Origin: Achromobacter kerstersii | GTDB taxonomy: Bacteria; Pseudomonadota; Gammaproteobacteria; Burkholderiales; Burkholderiaceae_B | Direction of reading: 5' to 3' | Length of the DNA stretch: 64,000 nt | Assembly (NCBI RefSeq): GCF_902859595.1 | Contig: NZ_CADIJQ010000007.1 | Span: forward strand, 124,001-188,000 | In this document: in pieces, positions 8,970 through 17,626 of the stretch | Layout of the letters: each line of letters opens with the position of its first letter | Numbering within the stretch: the first letter of the stretch is position 1 | The notes under the pieces: generated by a model | Seen by the model: only the letters and a program-made list of their open reading frames with translations | Database searches by the model: none | What the model was told of the DNA's origin: nothing | Translations under genes and position numbers: made by a program

Positions 8970-9909
8970 GCGCGTTGCGATATTCCAATTCCAACTGATC
9001 CACCAGCGTCGCTATCGGCAGGATCTCTTGCGCTGCGCCCACGCCCTGGCCGGCGCTCCAGACATCTTTCCAAGCCTTGGGCCGTGAGTTCTTGTCCATG
9101 TTGGCGGGCGGCGCCTCGCCGTTCTTGGCCAACACCAGCGGGTCCAGTCCGGCGGCCTGGATGCTGGCCGACAGATAGTTCGCGGGCACGCCCGAGAAGT
9201 AGGGCGTGTAGGTGACATCGGCCGCTTGCGCTTGCAGCACCATTTCGCGATACGCCTCGCCTGCCAGCGATTCTTGCGTGGCGATGAAGCGGGTGCCCAT
9301 GTAGGCGAAGTCGCAGCCCAGCACTTGGGCGGCCAGGATGTCTTTGCCGTGGCTGATGCAGCCCGACAGCGCCAGCGGGCCGTCGTAGAACGCGCGGATT
9401 TCATTGACGAGCGCAATCGGATTGATCTGGCCCGCGTGGCCCCCCGCGCCCGCGGCAACCAGGATCAGGCCATCAACGCCCGCTTCCAGCGCGCGCTTGG
9501 CGTGCCGCACGTTCGTGACGTCGTGATAGACCAGCCCGCCATAGGGATGCACCGCGCGCACCACCGCTTCGGGTGCGTGCAGTGACGTGATGATGAGCGG
9601 CACGCGCCGTTCCGCGCAGATGGCCAGGTCACCCTGCCAGCGCGGGTTGCTGGGATGGATGATCAGGTTCACGCCATACGGTGCAACCTTGGCCGACGGA
9701 TCGGCGCGCCGCTTGGCCGCCAGCCCGTCTTCGATGCGGGTGATCCAGTCTTGCAGCTGCTCTTGCGGGCGGGCATTCAGGGAAGGAAAGGTGCCGATGA
9801 TCCCCGCTGCGCATTGCGCCACGACCAGCTCTGGCCCGGAGACCAAAAACATGGGGGCGCCGATGATGGGCAGGCGGGTCTGGGCGTGTAGCGCAAGCGG
9901 AGGATGCAT
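8947..9909 (-). CDS. Nitronate monooxygenase-family flavoprotein
   Basis: The 320-residue protein is an FMN-dependent TIM barrel of the 2-nitropropane dioxygenase / nitronate monooxygenase family. PIIGAPMFLVSGPELV opens the barrel. The phosphate-binding and catalytic region reads LVAAGAGGHAGQINP (about 150-164) with His158 as the likely base, and GTRFIATQESLAG follows. In acyl-CoA clusters such proteins often act as detoxification or side-reaction enzymes, and the name does not prove nitroalkane oxidation. It is the last gene of a five-gene leftward operon, 29 bp after the Bug gene. Its final codons lie inside the 28-bp tandem repeat. Confidence 0.87.
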   Translation of the reverse strand: MHPPLALHAQTRLPIIGAPMFLVSGPELVVAQCAAGIIGTFPSLNARPQEQLQDWITRIEDGLAAKRRADPSAKVAPYGVNLIIHPSNPRWQGDLAICAERRVPLIITSLHAPEAVVRAVHPYGGLVYHDVTNVRHAKRALEAGVDGLILVAAGAGGHAGQINPIALVNEIRAFYDGPLALSGCISHGKDILAAQVLGCDFAYMGTRFIATQESLAGEAYREMVLQAQAADVTYTPYFSGVPANYLSASIQAAGLDPLVLAKNGEAPPANMDKNSRPKAWKDVWSAGQGVGAAQEILPIATLVDQLELEYRNARKAVMGA

Positions 9910-9938
9910 CTGTGGGCTCCGGTAAGGGTCAGCGGGGG

Positions 9939-10913
9939 TCAGTTGGCCTGGATGTTGGCGCTTTGGATAACGTCAGACCACAGGGCGTATTCGCGGTCGA
10001 TGCGGGATTGCAGCGCCTGGGAATCGCCCGTGTTGATGGTGTAGCCGCCTTCGGTCATGGCTTGCCGGAAGGCGGGGTCTTTGGACACGTCGGCCAGCGC
10101 CCGCGTGAGCCGTGCGGAGACCGCGTCAGGCAGTTTTTTCGGCCCGACCAGCGCGTACCAGCCGACCACTTCGTAGTCTTTCATGCCGGCTTCCATCATC
10201 GTGGGCACGTCGGGCAGTTCCGGGTTGCGGGTCTTGGACGTGACGGCCAGCGCGCGCGCCTTGCCGCTTTTGATGAAGGGGATGGCGGTGCTGGTGATGT
10301 CGAACATGAACGTCACCTTGCCGCTGATCACGTCCATCATCGCGGGCGAGTTGCCGCGGTACGGCACGTGCAGCATGGACGCGTCGGCCTGCTTCTTCAA
10401 GAGTTCGGCAGACAGGTGGTTGGACGCGCCGATGCCGGCGGAGCCGAACGACACGGCATCGGGATGCGAACGCGCGTAGTTGACAAGCTCGCCCACATTC
10501 TTGGCGGGAATCTGCGGGCCGATCAGCAGCACGTTGGCGTAGTCGACCACCAGCCCGATCAACGAGAAATCGCGGCGCGGATCGAACAGCGTGCTGCGTT
10601 GAACCAGCGGCGACATGGTCAATGTGGGGCTGGCGGCAAAGCCCAGCATGTAGCCGTCGGGCGTGGCCTTGGCGGTGGCGTCCGAGGCGATCATGCCGCT
10701 TGCACCCGCACGGTTTTCCACCACGACGGGCTGGCCGAGCTTGTCGCCCAGGTACTTGGCGAACACGCGCGCCGTGGTGTCCACGGGGCCGCCGGGGGCG
10801 TAGCCCACCAGCAGGCGGATGGGGCGTTCGGGGTAGGCGTCCGCGCTTGCGGGGGCCGCAAGTGCGCAAGCCGCCACGGCGGCGGCCGTAGCGAATAGGG
10901 TCTTGATGTTCAC
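9939..10913 (-). CDS. Bug/TctC-family periplasmic solute-binding protein
   Basis: The 324-residue protein has a clear Sec signal peptide (MNIKTLFATAAAVAACALAA, cleavage near ASA-DAYPERPI) and the Bug fold motifs LLVGYAPGGPVDTTARVF, VPYRGNSPAMMDV and LPDVPTMMEAGMKDYE. It would bind an organic acid in the periplasm. It sits inside an operon with an acyl-CoA ligase, a thiolase-like protein, a DUF35 protein and nitronate monooxygenase, so the ligand may be the acid that the ligase activates. The ligand is not predictable from sequence. Confidence 0.92.
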   Translation of the reverse strand: MNIKTLFATAAAVAACALAAPASADAYPERPIRLLVGYAPGGPVDTTARVFAKYLGDKLGQPVVVENRAGASGMIASDATAKATPDGYMLGFAASPTLTMSPLVQRSTLFDPRRDFSLIGLVVDYANVLLIGPQIPAKNVGELVNYARSHPDAVSFGSAGIGASNHLSAELLKKQADASMLHVPYRGNSPAMMDVISGKVTFMFDITSTAIPFIKSGKARALAVTSKTRNPELPDVPTMMEAGMKDYEVVGWYALVGPKKLPDAVSARLTRALADVSKDPAFRQAMTEGGYTINTGDSQALQSRIDREYALWSDVIQSANIQAN

Positions 10914-10970
10914 GCTGTTGTCTCCTTGGGGGTAGGGGGCAGGTCGTGGAGCGGAACAGCGAGTCCGCGC

Positions 10971-12491
10971 CTACGCCAGCCTTTCTTTCAACGGCTGCTT
11001 CAGGATCTTGCCGCTGACGGTCGTGGGAATCGTGTCGATGGGGATGATGCGAGCGGGGCGCTTGTACGGCGCCAGCTGCGCGCGCAGATGCAAGCCCAGC
11101 AGGTTGGTGTCGATCGTGGCGCCGGGCAGCGGCTCGACAAACGCGATGACTTCTTCATTCTGGTCAGCGGTGTTGCGCCCCACCACGGCCGACAGCCGCA
11201 CGCCCGGGTAGGCGTTGATGACCGACTCGACTTCAATGGGATACACGTTGAAGCCCGAGCGGATGATCAAGTCCTTGGTGCGGCCCGCGATGAACAACGC
11301 GCCGCTGCCATCGACATAGCCGATATCGCCGGTGTTGAGCCAGCCGCCGGGCAGCAGCGCGTCGGCGGTTTGCTCGGGGTTGCGGTAGTAGCCCAGCATG
11401 ACGCCGGGGCCGCGGATCAGGATGTCGCCGCGTTCGCCGGGCGTGGGGGCGCCCGCGTCGGGGCTGCCGATGCGCAGTTCGACGCCGTCCACCGCATAGC
11501 CCGCCGAGCAATCGTCGCGCGGCGCGTCGATGTTGGTGATGAACATCGACCCGGCGTATTCGGTGATGCCGTAGCCGTGATGCATGGGCACGCCAAAGTA
11601 GCGTTCGGCGTCGCGCTTGAGCGTCGGGTCAAGCGCCGCGCCGCCCGTGTACACGTAGCGCAGGGCAGGGGCGCGCAGTTCTGCGCGGGGCGGGGCTACC
11701 GCCATCATGCGGCTGAACATGGTGGGCACGCCTTGCAGAATGCTGACGCCGGGATGCGCCAACGCGTTGAAGGCGTCGGCGGCATCGAAGCGGCTGCGCA
11801 GCACCAGGCTGGCGCCCGCATGCACGGTGGCCATCAACACGGTGGCGATGCCGAAGATGTGCGACATGGGCAGCGCCGCGTAGCCGATGTCGTGCGGCGT
11901 CAGGCGGCGCGATGCCGCCGACACGCGCGCAAAATGCAGCAGGCCGCGATGCGGCACCAGCACGCCCTTGGGTGCGCCCGTGGTGCCGGACGTGTAGATG
12001 ACGGTGGCGACTTCCGCCGCGAGCGCGCCGGTTTCCGCTGGGGTTGGCGTGCTGGCGCGCGCGGCCTGTACGCCAGGCCCCCAGACGGCCGCGTCCGCAT
12101 CCACGGCGCCGGCGGCGGACGCATGATCAGCCGCTGCCGCCGAGATGCCGGTGGTGTAGAGCAGCAGCTCGGGCTGCGCATGCTGGCGGATGTTGTCGAC
12201 CTCGCGGGCGGACAAACGGGCGTTCACGCCCACCGGCCACGCTCCCACGACGCCGCATCCGAACAGCGCCGCCACCATCGCCGCGCAGTTTTCCCCCACC
12301 ATCAGCACACGATGGCCGGGCTGCACGCCTTGATCGCGCAACCAGCCCGCCACGGCTTGAACGCGCTGCCACAGCTGCGCGTACGTCAGCGTGCCGCCAC
12401 CTTCTTCGTACAGGCAGATGGAGTCGGGCTGCTGGCGCGCTTGCTGCGCCAGCACGTGATGGATACGGGTGATGGGTTCTGCGTGAGACAT
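10971..12491 (-). CDS. AMP-forming acyl-CoA synthetase (class I adenylate-forming)
   Basis: The 506-residue enzyme activates a carboxylic acid to its CoA thioester through an acyl-AMP. The core motifs are in order: P-loop YTSGTTGAPKG (166-176), GYGITE, the hinge region TGDIGYVDGSG, GRTKDLIIRSGFNVYP, and the C-terminal catalytic lysine in TVSGKILKQPL. The ATG at 12491 (MSHAEPITRIHH) is preferred over a TTG at 12512 because it clears the upstream stop by 17 bp. Residues 115-155 form an Ala-rich insert of low complexity. The acid is unknown; the adjoining thiolase and dehydrogenase pair suggests a branched or cyclic acyl chain. Confidence 0.92.
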   Translation of the reverse strand: MSHAEPITRIHHVLAQQARQQPDSICLYEEGGGTLTYAQLWQRVQAVAGWLRDQGVQPGHRVLMVGENCAAMVAALFGCGVVGAWPVGVNARLSAREVDNIRQHAQPELLLYTTGISAAAADHASAAGAVDADAAVWGPGVQAARASTPTPAETGALAAEVATVIYTSGTTGAPKGVLVPHRGLLHFARVSAASRRLTPHDIGYAALPMSHIFGIATVLMATVHAGASLVLRSRFDAADAFNALAHPGVSILQGVPTMFSRMMAVAPPRAELRAPALRYVYTGGAALDPTLKRDAERYFGVPMHHGYGITEYAGSMFITNIDAPRDDCSAGYAVDGVELRIGSPDAGAPTPGERGDILIRGPGVMLGYYRNPEQTADALLPGGWLNTGDIGYVDGSGALFIAGRTKDLIIRSGFNVYPIEVESVINAYPGVRLSAVVGRNTADQNEEVIAFVEPLPGATIDTNLLGLHLRAQLAPYKRPARIIPIDTIPTTVSGKILKQPLKERLA

Positions 12492-12508
12492 CGGAGTCGC
12501 CGGTGAAA

Positions 12509-13681
12509 TCAAAGCGTGGCTTGGGTGCCGAGGATGGCGGTGGATTGGCTGGACAGCGTGCCGCCATTGCCGTGCACCAGCGCAAGCTGGGCGTTGGCGA
12601 CCTGGCGCGCGCCACCTTCACCGCGTAGCTGCCTGACGGCTTCGATCATGATGAAGACGCCGTACATGCCGGGATGCACGCAGCACAAGCCGCCGCCATT
12701 GGTGTTGACGGGCAGCCTGCCCCCCGGGGCGATGGCGCCGTCCGCGATGAAGTCTTTGCTTTCGCCTTTGGCGCAGAAGCCCAGGTCTTCCAGGAACAGC
12801 AGCGTGTTGATGGTGAAGGCGTCGTAGAGCTCGACAACGTCGATCTCTTTGGGCGTTACGCCCGCCATGGCAAAGGCGCGCTTGCCGGATTCGGCGGCGG
12901 CGGTCACCGTCAGGTCTTCCATTGAAGAGATCTGCCGGTTCCAGACGGCGGTGGCGTTGCCCAGCACGTAGACGGGCGGACGCGGCAGGTCGCGCGCACG
13001 GTCGGCGCGCACCAGCACGTAGGCGCCCGCGCCGTCGGTGACCAGGCAGCAGTCGCGCACGCTCAAGGGGTCTGACACCATGCGGGCGGACAAAATCTGG
13101 TCCAGCGTGGCGGGTTCGCGCAGTTGCGCCTCGGGGTTCAACTGCGCCCACTGGTTGGCCGCCAGCGCCACCTGCGCCAGATGTTCGCGGCGCGTGCCGT
13201 ACTGGTGCATGTGGCGCGCGGCCGCCAGGGCATAAGACGACAATGGGCTCAGCGGGTCGTAGGGCGTTTCGTAGGGTTGGGGGTCGAACTGCTTGCGGAC
13301 GCGGCCGACTTCGGCGCGGCTCAGCGTGGACGTGCGTTGCGTGCTGCCATAGCAGACCAGCACGGCGTTGCACTGGCCGGAGGCCAGCGCATGCAGCGCC
13401 GGCATCAGGTGCGCAACGAAGCTGGAGCCGCCCAGCATGGTGCTGTCGATGAAGGTGGGGCGGATGCCCAGGTGTTCGATGACCGGCATCGCCCACATCG
13501 GCGCCGCCACGCTGGCGGTGCAGATGCCGTCGATGTCGCGCATCGTCAGCCCGGCGTCGGCCACGGCGCGTTGCGCCGCCTGTACCAGGATTTCCATTTC
13601 GGTGTAGCCCGTGGCTTGCCCCAGGCCAGCGTGGCCCACACCGGCCACGGCGACGGCGCCGCGTAGATCATTAAGCGTCAT
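12509..13681 (-). CDS. Thiolase-fold (SCP-x / lipid-transfer type) protein lacking the nucleophilic Cys
   Basis: The 390-residue protein has the thiolase-like layout: VAVAGVGHAGLG at the start, AVLVCYGST near 106-114, VVELYDAFTINTL, and the C-terminal NTNGGGLCCVHPG with its conserved His. Where ordinary thiolases have the nucleophilic Cys (around 80-90), the sequence reads DSTMLGGSSFVAH, with no Cys. Members without this Cys that are paired with a DUF35 protein (Ltp2/ChsH2 of steroid degradation) are retro-aldolases, not thiolases. The start at 13681 overlaps the stop of the DUF35 gene by 4 bp, consistent with a DUF35-thiolase complex. Aldolase activity is inferred. Confidence 0.85.
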   Translation of the reverse strand: MTLNDLRGAVAVAGVGHAGLGQATGYTEMEILVQAAQRAVADAGLTMRDIDGICTASVAAPMWAMPVIEHLGIRPTFIDSTMLGGSSFVAHLMPALHALASGQCNAVLVCYGSTQRTSTLSRAEVGRVRKQFDPQPYETPYDPLSPLSSYALAAARHMHQYGTRREHLAQVALAANQWAQLNPEAQLREPATLDQILSARMVSDPLSVRDCCLVTDGAGAYVLVRADRARDLPRPPVYVLGNATAVWNRQISSMEDLTVTAAAESGKRAFAMAGVTPKEIDVVELYDAFTINTLLFLEDLGFCAKGESKDFIADGAIAPGGRLPVNTNGGGLCCVHPGMYGVFIMIEAVRQLRGEGGARQVANAQLALVHGNGGTLSSQSTAILGTQATL

Positions 13682-14082
13682 GCCGCCTCCTTGTTGGGTA
13701 CGAAGATCACCAGGCCGTGGCCATCCTGTTGCGCGACCTGGGCGCGCACCGCCATGCCGATGTGTACGTCGCCCGGAGCCACGCCTTCCACGCGGCTCAT
13801 CAGCCGCACGCCTTCTTGCAGGTCGATCAACGCTACGTTGTAGTCGCCACCGGCTTCGGGTTTGCGCCGCACGACGGTGGTGGAATAAACGGTGCCGCGT
13901 CCGTCGGGCGTGGCCCAATCGAGTTTGTCTGCGCCGCAATGCGGGCAGATCATGCGGGGGTAGAACACGGCGCGGTCGCAGCCGTTGCAATGCTGGATAA
14001 GAAAGCGGCCTTGATCGAGCGCCTGGCGGTACTGCGCCTCGACGCCTTGCAACCCGCTTTCCTTGGGATCGGAAACAGTCAT
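13678..14082 (-). CDS. DUF35 / Zn-ribbon OB-fold protein, partner of the thiolase-like protein
   Basis: From the ATG at 14082 this is a 134-residue protein with a rubredoxin-like Zn ribbon (CNGC then CPHC) followed by an OB fold containing GRGTVYSTTVVRR. DUF35 proteins bind acyl-CoA and form stable complexes with SCP-2 thiolase-like aldolases. The next gene, overlapping by 4 bp, is exactly such a protein. It is the first gene of the five-gene leftward operon. The start is uncertain: an in-frame ATG at 14145 would add 21 residues, and neither site has a strong Shine-Dalgarno sequence. The 198 bp up to the divergent dehydrogenase gene must contain both promoters. Confidence 0.87.
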   Translation of the reverse strand: MTVSDPKESGLQGVEAQYRQALDQGRFLIQHCNGCDRAVFYPRMICPHCGADKLDWATPDGRGTVYSTTVVRRKPEAGGDYNVALIDLQEGVRLMSRVEGVAPGDVHIGMAVRAQVAQQDGHGLVIFVPNKEAA

Positions 14083-14280
14083 GGTGGGAGGGGATTCCAG
14101 TGGATGACGCTTGCTAGTGTCGGCACAGCCGCCGCGTTCGGCCATTCTTCATTGCTGAAGCAGGCCTTTTGCGCGCCTGTAGTGGCGGCGCCCTACATCC
14201 TGCGCGAAGCCGGTCTTCGGAAGAGGCAGATTGTCCGGCTGCACCGGCCATGGCTAGATACCGGGCAAAGGAGGTAGACC

Positions 14281-15471
14281 ATGAACCTGACCTGGACGCC
14301 CGAAGAGCGCCAATTCCGCGACGAGGTGCGCGCGTTCGCCATCTCGAAGCTGCCGGACGATATTCGCGACAAGGTGCTGCGGCATCAGCGGCTGGAGCGC
14401 AACGACTATGTGCGCTGGCACAACATCCTGGCGGATCAGGGTTGGGGCGCGCCCAACTGGCCCGTCGAACACGGCGGCACGGGTTGGAACGCGTTGCAGC
14501 GTCTGATCTTCGAAGTGGAATGCTTCAAGGCCGGTGCGCCGCGTCTGCTGCCCTTCGGCCTGTCCATGATCGGCCCGGTGCTGATGAAGTACGGCAGCGC
14601 CGAACAGCAGGCCCGCCTGTTGCCGCGCATGCTGCGCGTGGAAGACTGGTGGTGCCAGGGCTATTCCGAGCCGGGTTCCGGGTCTGATCTGGCGTCGCTG
14701 AAAACGCGCGCCGTGCGCGAGGGCGATGACTACATCGTCAACGGCCAGAAAACCTGGACCACGCTGGCGCAGTACGCCGATTGGATGTTCTGCCTGGTCC
14801 GCACCGACCCCGACGCGCGCGCGCAGCGCGGCATCTCGATGCTGTTGCTGGACATGCGCTCGCCGGGCGTGACGGTGCGCCCCATCCGCACGCTGGACGG
14901 CGGCCATGATGTGAACGAGGTCTGGCTGGAAAACGTGCGGGTGCCGGTGTCGAACCTGGTGGGCGAAGAGAACCAGGGCTGGACGTACGCCAAGTATCTG
15001 CTGGGCCACGAGCGCACGGGCATCGCCGGCTTGGGCCATTGCCATCGCGAGCTGGGCATCTTGAAGGACATGGCTGCGCGCGCGCGTTCGCACGGCTTGC
15101 CGCTGCTGGCCGACAACCGTATCCGCGACCGCATCTCGCGCATCGAAGTGGACATCATGGCGCTGGAAATGCTGCTGTTGCGCGTGGCGTCCAGCAATGA
15201 CGGCACGCCGGGGCCGGAAGCGTCGGTGCTGAAGATACGCGGCTCCGAGATTCAGCAGGATCTGGCCATGCTGCAAATGGAAGTGGCGGGGCCGGATGCC
15301 TGGCCTTACGACCCCGATTGGCTGGAAGCGGACAACGACGGCCACGGGCCAGGGCCAGAGATGGCCGCCGCGGCCGGCGCGGGTTACGCCGATATGCGCA
15401 AGACCTCGATCTACGGCGGCACGACCGAAGTGCAGAAGGGCATCATCGCCCGCCTGGTGCTGGGCCTGTAG
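14281..15471 (+). CDS. Acyl-CoA dehydrogenase, large-chain member of an adjacent pair
   Basis: This 396-residue FAD-dependent enzyme oxidises acyl-CoA to 2-enoyl-CoA. Visible are NWPVEHGGTGW (about 59-69), the FAD-contact stretch CQGYSEPGSGSDLASLKT, NGQKTWTTLAQYADWM and the C-terminal signature IYGGTTEVQKGIIARLV. In that signature Gly stands where medium-chain enzymes have the catalytic Glu (YEGT), as in FadE-type subfamilies. A strong AAAGGAGG lies before the ATG. The second dehydrogenase begins 34 bp downstream, and the pair could form a heteromer like the FadE28-FadE29 type. It is divergent from the DUF35-thiolase-ligase operon. Confidence 0.93.
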   Translation: MNLTWTPEERQFRDEVRAFAISKLPDDIRDKVLRHQRLERNDYVRWHNILADQGWGAPNWPVEHGGTGWNALQRLIFEVECFKAGAPRLLPFGLSMIGPVLMKYGSAEQQARLLPRMLRVEDWWCQGYSEPGSGSDLASLKTRAVREGDDYIVNGQKTWTTLAQYADWMFCLVRTDPDARAQRGISMLLLDMRSPGVTVRPIRTLDGGHDVNEVWLENVRVPVSNLVGEENQGWTYAKYLLGHERTGIAGLGHCHRELGILKDMAARARSHGLPLLADNRIRDRISRIEVDIMALEMLLLRVASSNDGTPGPEASVLKIRGSEIQQDLAMLQMEVAGPDAWPYDPDWLEADNDGHGPGPEMAAAAGAGYADMRKTSIYGGTTEVQKGIIARLVLGL

Positions 15472-15505
15472 GCCGGCTGACGCGCAACCCGACAGGAAGA
15501 GACGC

Positions 15506-16708
15506 ATGGATTTCATCTATACCGAAGAACAGCGCATGCTGGCCGACAGCCTGCGCCGCCTGGTGGACCAGGCATGGACCTATCCCCAGCGCCGCGCCCG
15601 TCAGGCGGCTGGCCGGCTTGACCCCAAGGCATGGGGCGCGCTGGCGGAACTTGGCGTGCTGGGCCTGACCATTTCGCAGGATTTTTGCGGCTTTGGCGAA
15701 GTGCCGGCCAGCCTGCTGCCGGTGCACGTGGAGCTGGGGCGCGGGCTGGTGTCCGAGCCGGTCATCCCCAGCGCCGTGATGGGCGCAGCCTTGCTGGATG
15801 CCTGCGATGACGCGGTGCGCACGCGCTGGTTGCCCGGCATTGCGTCGGGCGAGTCCATCGTCAGCGTGGCGTATCAGGAACCCGGCCGGCGCTACGACAC
15901 CGACCCGCAAGATTGCCGCGCCGCCAAAACGGCTGAGGGCTGGCGCGTGGACGGCGTCAAACATCTGGTGTGGCATGGCGCCGCCGCCACGGCGTGGCTG
16001 GTCAGCGCGAAGGGCGCAGACGGCCAGACGCTGTTGCTGGCTGTGCCCGCAGATTCGGCGGGCGTACGCGTCACCGACACGCCCACGTTGGACGGCGCGC
16101 GCTGTGCGCGGCTGGATATGGATGCGGTCGGCTTGCCTGCGGATGCCTTGCTGGCGGAAGGGCCGGCTGCCGATCAGGCGCTGGCGCAGGCGTTGCAATG
16201 GGGCACGGCGGCATTGTGCGCGCATGCGGCGGGCGCGATGGACCGCCTGTTGGAAATCACCGTCGACTATCTCAAAACGCGCAAGCAGTTCGGCCAGCCG
16301 CTGGCGACGTTCCAGGCGTTGCAGCATCGTTTGGCCGAGATGTTGGTGGCGAAGGAACTGGCCCTGTCCATGGCCTATGTGGCAGTGGCGGCGTTGACCG
16401 AGCCGGACGTGGCGGAGCGCCGCCGCATGATTGCGTCGGCCAAGCTGGAAGCGGCGCGCGCCGGGCGTCTTGTGGCGCAGATGGCGGTGCAGCTGCATGG
16501 CGGCATGGGCATGACGGACGAGCTGGATGTGGGCGACTACTTCAAGCGGCTGACGGTGATCGATCAACTGTTGGGCGACACCGCCGAACAGCTGGCGGTG
16601 CTTGAGCAACTGGCCGCTGCAAAGGAATCCGCCACTGAAAAGAAATCCGCTACTGAAAAGAAATCCGCTACTGAAAAGAAATCCGCCACTGAAAAGGAAT
16701 GGGCATGA
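15506..16708 (+). CDS. Acyl-CoA dehydrogenase, second member of the pair, with a repeat tail
   Basis: The 400-residue protein starts MDFIYTEEQRMLADSLRRL (ATG at 15506 after AGGAAGAG). It shows the late helices KTRKQFGQPLATFQALQHRL and AVQLHGGMGMTDELDVGDYF. It lacks the YxGTxE signature of the first dehydrogenase, which is usual for the beta-like partner of heteromeric acyl-CoA dehydrogenases. Pairing with the preceding protein is an inference from this complementarity and from operon position. The last roughly 27 residues are an unusual hydrophilic extension made of four six-residue units of the form (E/K)SATEK encoded by an 18-bp tandem repeat. The stop overlaps the next start by 4 bp. Confidence 0.9.
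   Translation: MDFIYTEEQRMLADSLRRLVDQAWTYPQRRARQAAGRLDPKAWGALAELGVLGLTISQDFCGFGEVPASLLPVHVELGRGLVSEPVIPSAVMGAALLDACDDAVRTRWLPGIASGESIVSVAYQEPGRRYDTDPQDCRAAKTAEGWRVDGVKHLVWHGAAATAWLVSAKGADGQTLLLAVPADSAGVRVTDTPTLDGARCARLDMDAVGLPADALLAEGPAADQALAQALQWGTAALCAHAAGAMDRLLEITVDYLKTRKQFGQPLATFQALQHRLAEMLVAKELALSMAYVAVAALTEPDVAERRRMIASAKLEAARAGRLVAQMAVQLHGGMGMTDELDVGDYFKRLTVIDQLLGDTAEQLAVLEQLAAAKESATEKKSATEKKSATEKKSATEKEWA
16625..16696. repeat. 18-bp in-frame tandem repeat, four units, at the 3' end of a dehydrogenase gene
   Basis: Units at 16625-16642, 16643-16660, 16661-16678 and 16679-16696 encode (E/K)SATEK four times and are followed by EWA and the stop. Units two and three are identical. The period is a multiple of three, so gain or loss of units would change tail length without a frameshift. 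Confidence 0.93.
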
Positions 16709-17586
16709 GCGCACAACCTTCCCACGCGGCAGCGGTTGACAACAAAGCCGGCAACAAAGCCGACAACAAAGTGGGCAACAACGTCGGCAACCCCGGCGAC
16801 TACACCCAGATTCAATTCACGCTGGACCGTGGCGTCGGCGTCATCACGCTGAACCGGCCTGACCGCCTGAACAGCTTCACTGAAGTCATGCACGCCGAGT
16901 TGGCGCGCGCGTTGGATGTCATGGAAGCCGATGCGGACTTGCGCGGCCTGGTCATCACCGGCGCCGGCCGTGGCTTTTGCGCTGGCCAGGACTTAAGCGA
17001 ACGCAAACCTGCCGAAGATGGTTCGCGGCGCGACCTGAGCCAGATTCTTGAGGCATGTTATCGGCCCTTGATCACACGACTGCGCGCCTTGCCGGTGCCG
17101 GTGGTGTGCGTGATGAATGGCGTCGCGGCGGGTGCGGGCGCGAGTCTGGTGCTGGCTTGCGATGTTGTATTTGCCGTGCAGTCCGCGCGCTTCATTCAGG
17201 CCTTCAGCAAGATCGGCTTGCTGCCGGATGCGGGCGGCACGTGGTTCCTGCCGCGTCTGGTGGGGTCGGCCCGCGCGATGGGCGCGGCGCTGTTTGGCGA
17301 AGCAGTGACCGCCACGCAAGCGGAATCCTGGGGCCTGATCTGGCGCGTGGTGCCTGACGACGCGCTTGCCGCCACACTGTCTGATGTGACGGCAACCCTG
17401 GCGGCGGGGCCAACGCGGGCTTACGCCGCGACGAAAGCCGCGCTGCATGCGTCCAGCGGCAACACGCTGGCGCAGCAGTTCGATATGGAATGCCGCTTGC
17501 AGCGCGAGCTGGGCTACACCGACGATTACCTGGAGGGCATGCGCGCGTTTGCCGAAAAACGGCCGCCGGCCTTCAGCGGGAAGTGA
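16705..17586 (+). CDS. Crotonase-family isomerase/hydratase, PaaG-like
   Basis: The 293-residue crotonase resembles PaaG, the ring-epoxide isomerase of phenylacetate breakdown. FCAGQDLSER (about 91-100), NGVAAGAGASLVLACD (138-153) and FSKIGLLPDAGGTW (about 167-180) include Asp175, the PaaG catalytic aspartate. The first hydratase Glu is replaced by Ala in AAGAGAS, so an isomerase role is more likely than simple hydration. The start is the ATG at 16705, overlapping the preceding stop. Residues 13-28 are a low-complexity NKAG-type repeat before the domain begins near residue 33. No other paa genes are nearby, so the true substrate may be that of the local beta-oxidation locus. Confidence 0.88.
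   Translation: MSAQPSHAAAVDNKAGNKADNKVGNNVGNPGDYTQIQFTLDRGVGVITLNRPDRLNSFTEVMHAELARALDVMEADADLRGLVITGAGRGFCAGQDLSERKPAEDGSRRDLSQILEACYRPLITRLRALPVPVVCVMNGVAAGAGASLVLACDVVFAVQSARFIQAFSKIGLLPDAGGTWFLPRLVGSARAMGAALFGEAVTATQAESWGLIWRVVPDDALAATLSDVTATLAAGPTRAYAATKAALHASSGNTLAQQFDMECRLQRELGYTDDYLEGMRAFAEKRPPAFSGK
16741..16788. repeat. 12-bp in-frame tandem repeat at the 5' end of the PaaG-like gene
   Basis: Four 12-bp units at 16741, 16753, 16765 and 16777 encode NKAG, NKAD, NKVG and NNVG. They start only 45 bp after the last unit of the 18-bp repeat in the upstream gene, so the two proteins' disordered tails meet at the gene junction. Confidence 0.88.
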
Positions 17587-17626
17587 GCCCGGACGTGATG
17601 CCGGACATCACCCAACCCACCGTGCA

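Noticed and set aside
16705..17586. Calling this gene paaG as part of a phenylacetate operon.
   Set aside because: The catalytic Asp and local motifs fit PaaG, but no other paa genes are in the window, so only PaaG-like is supported.
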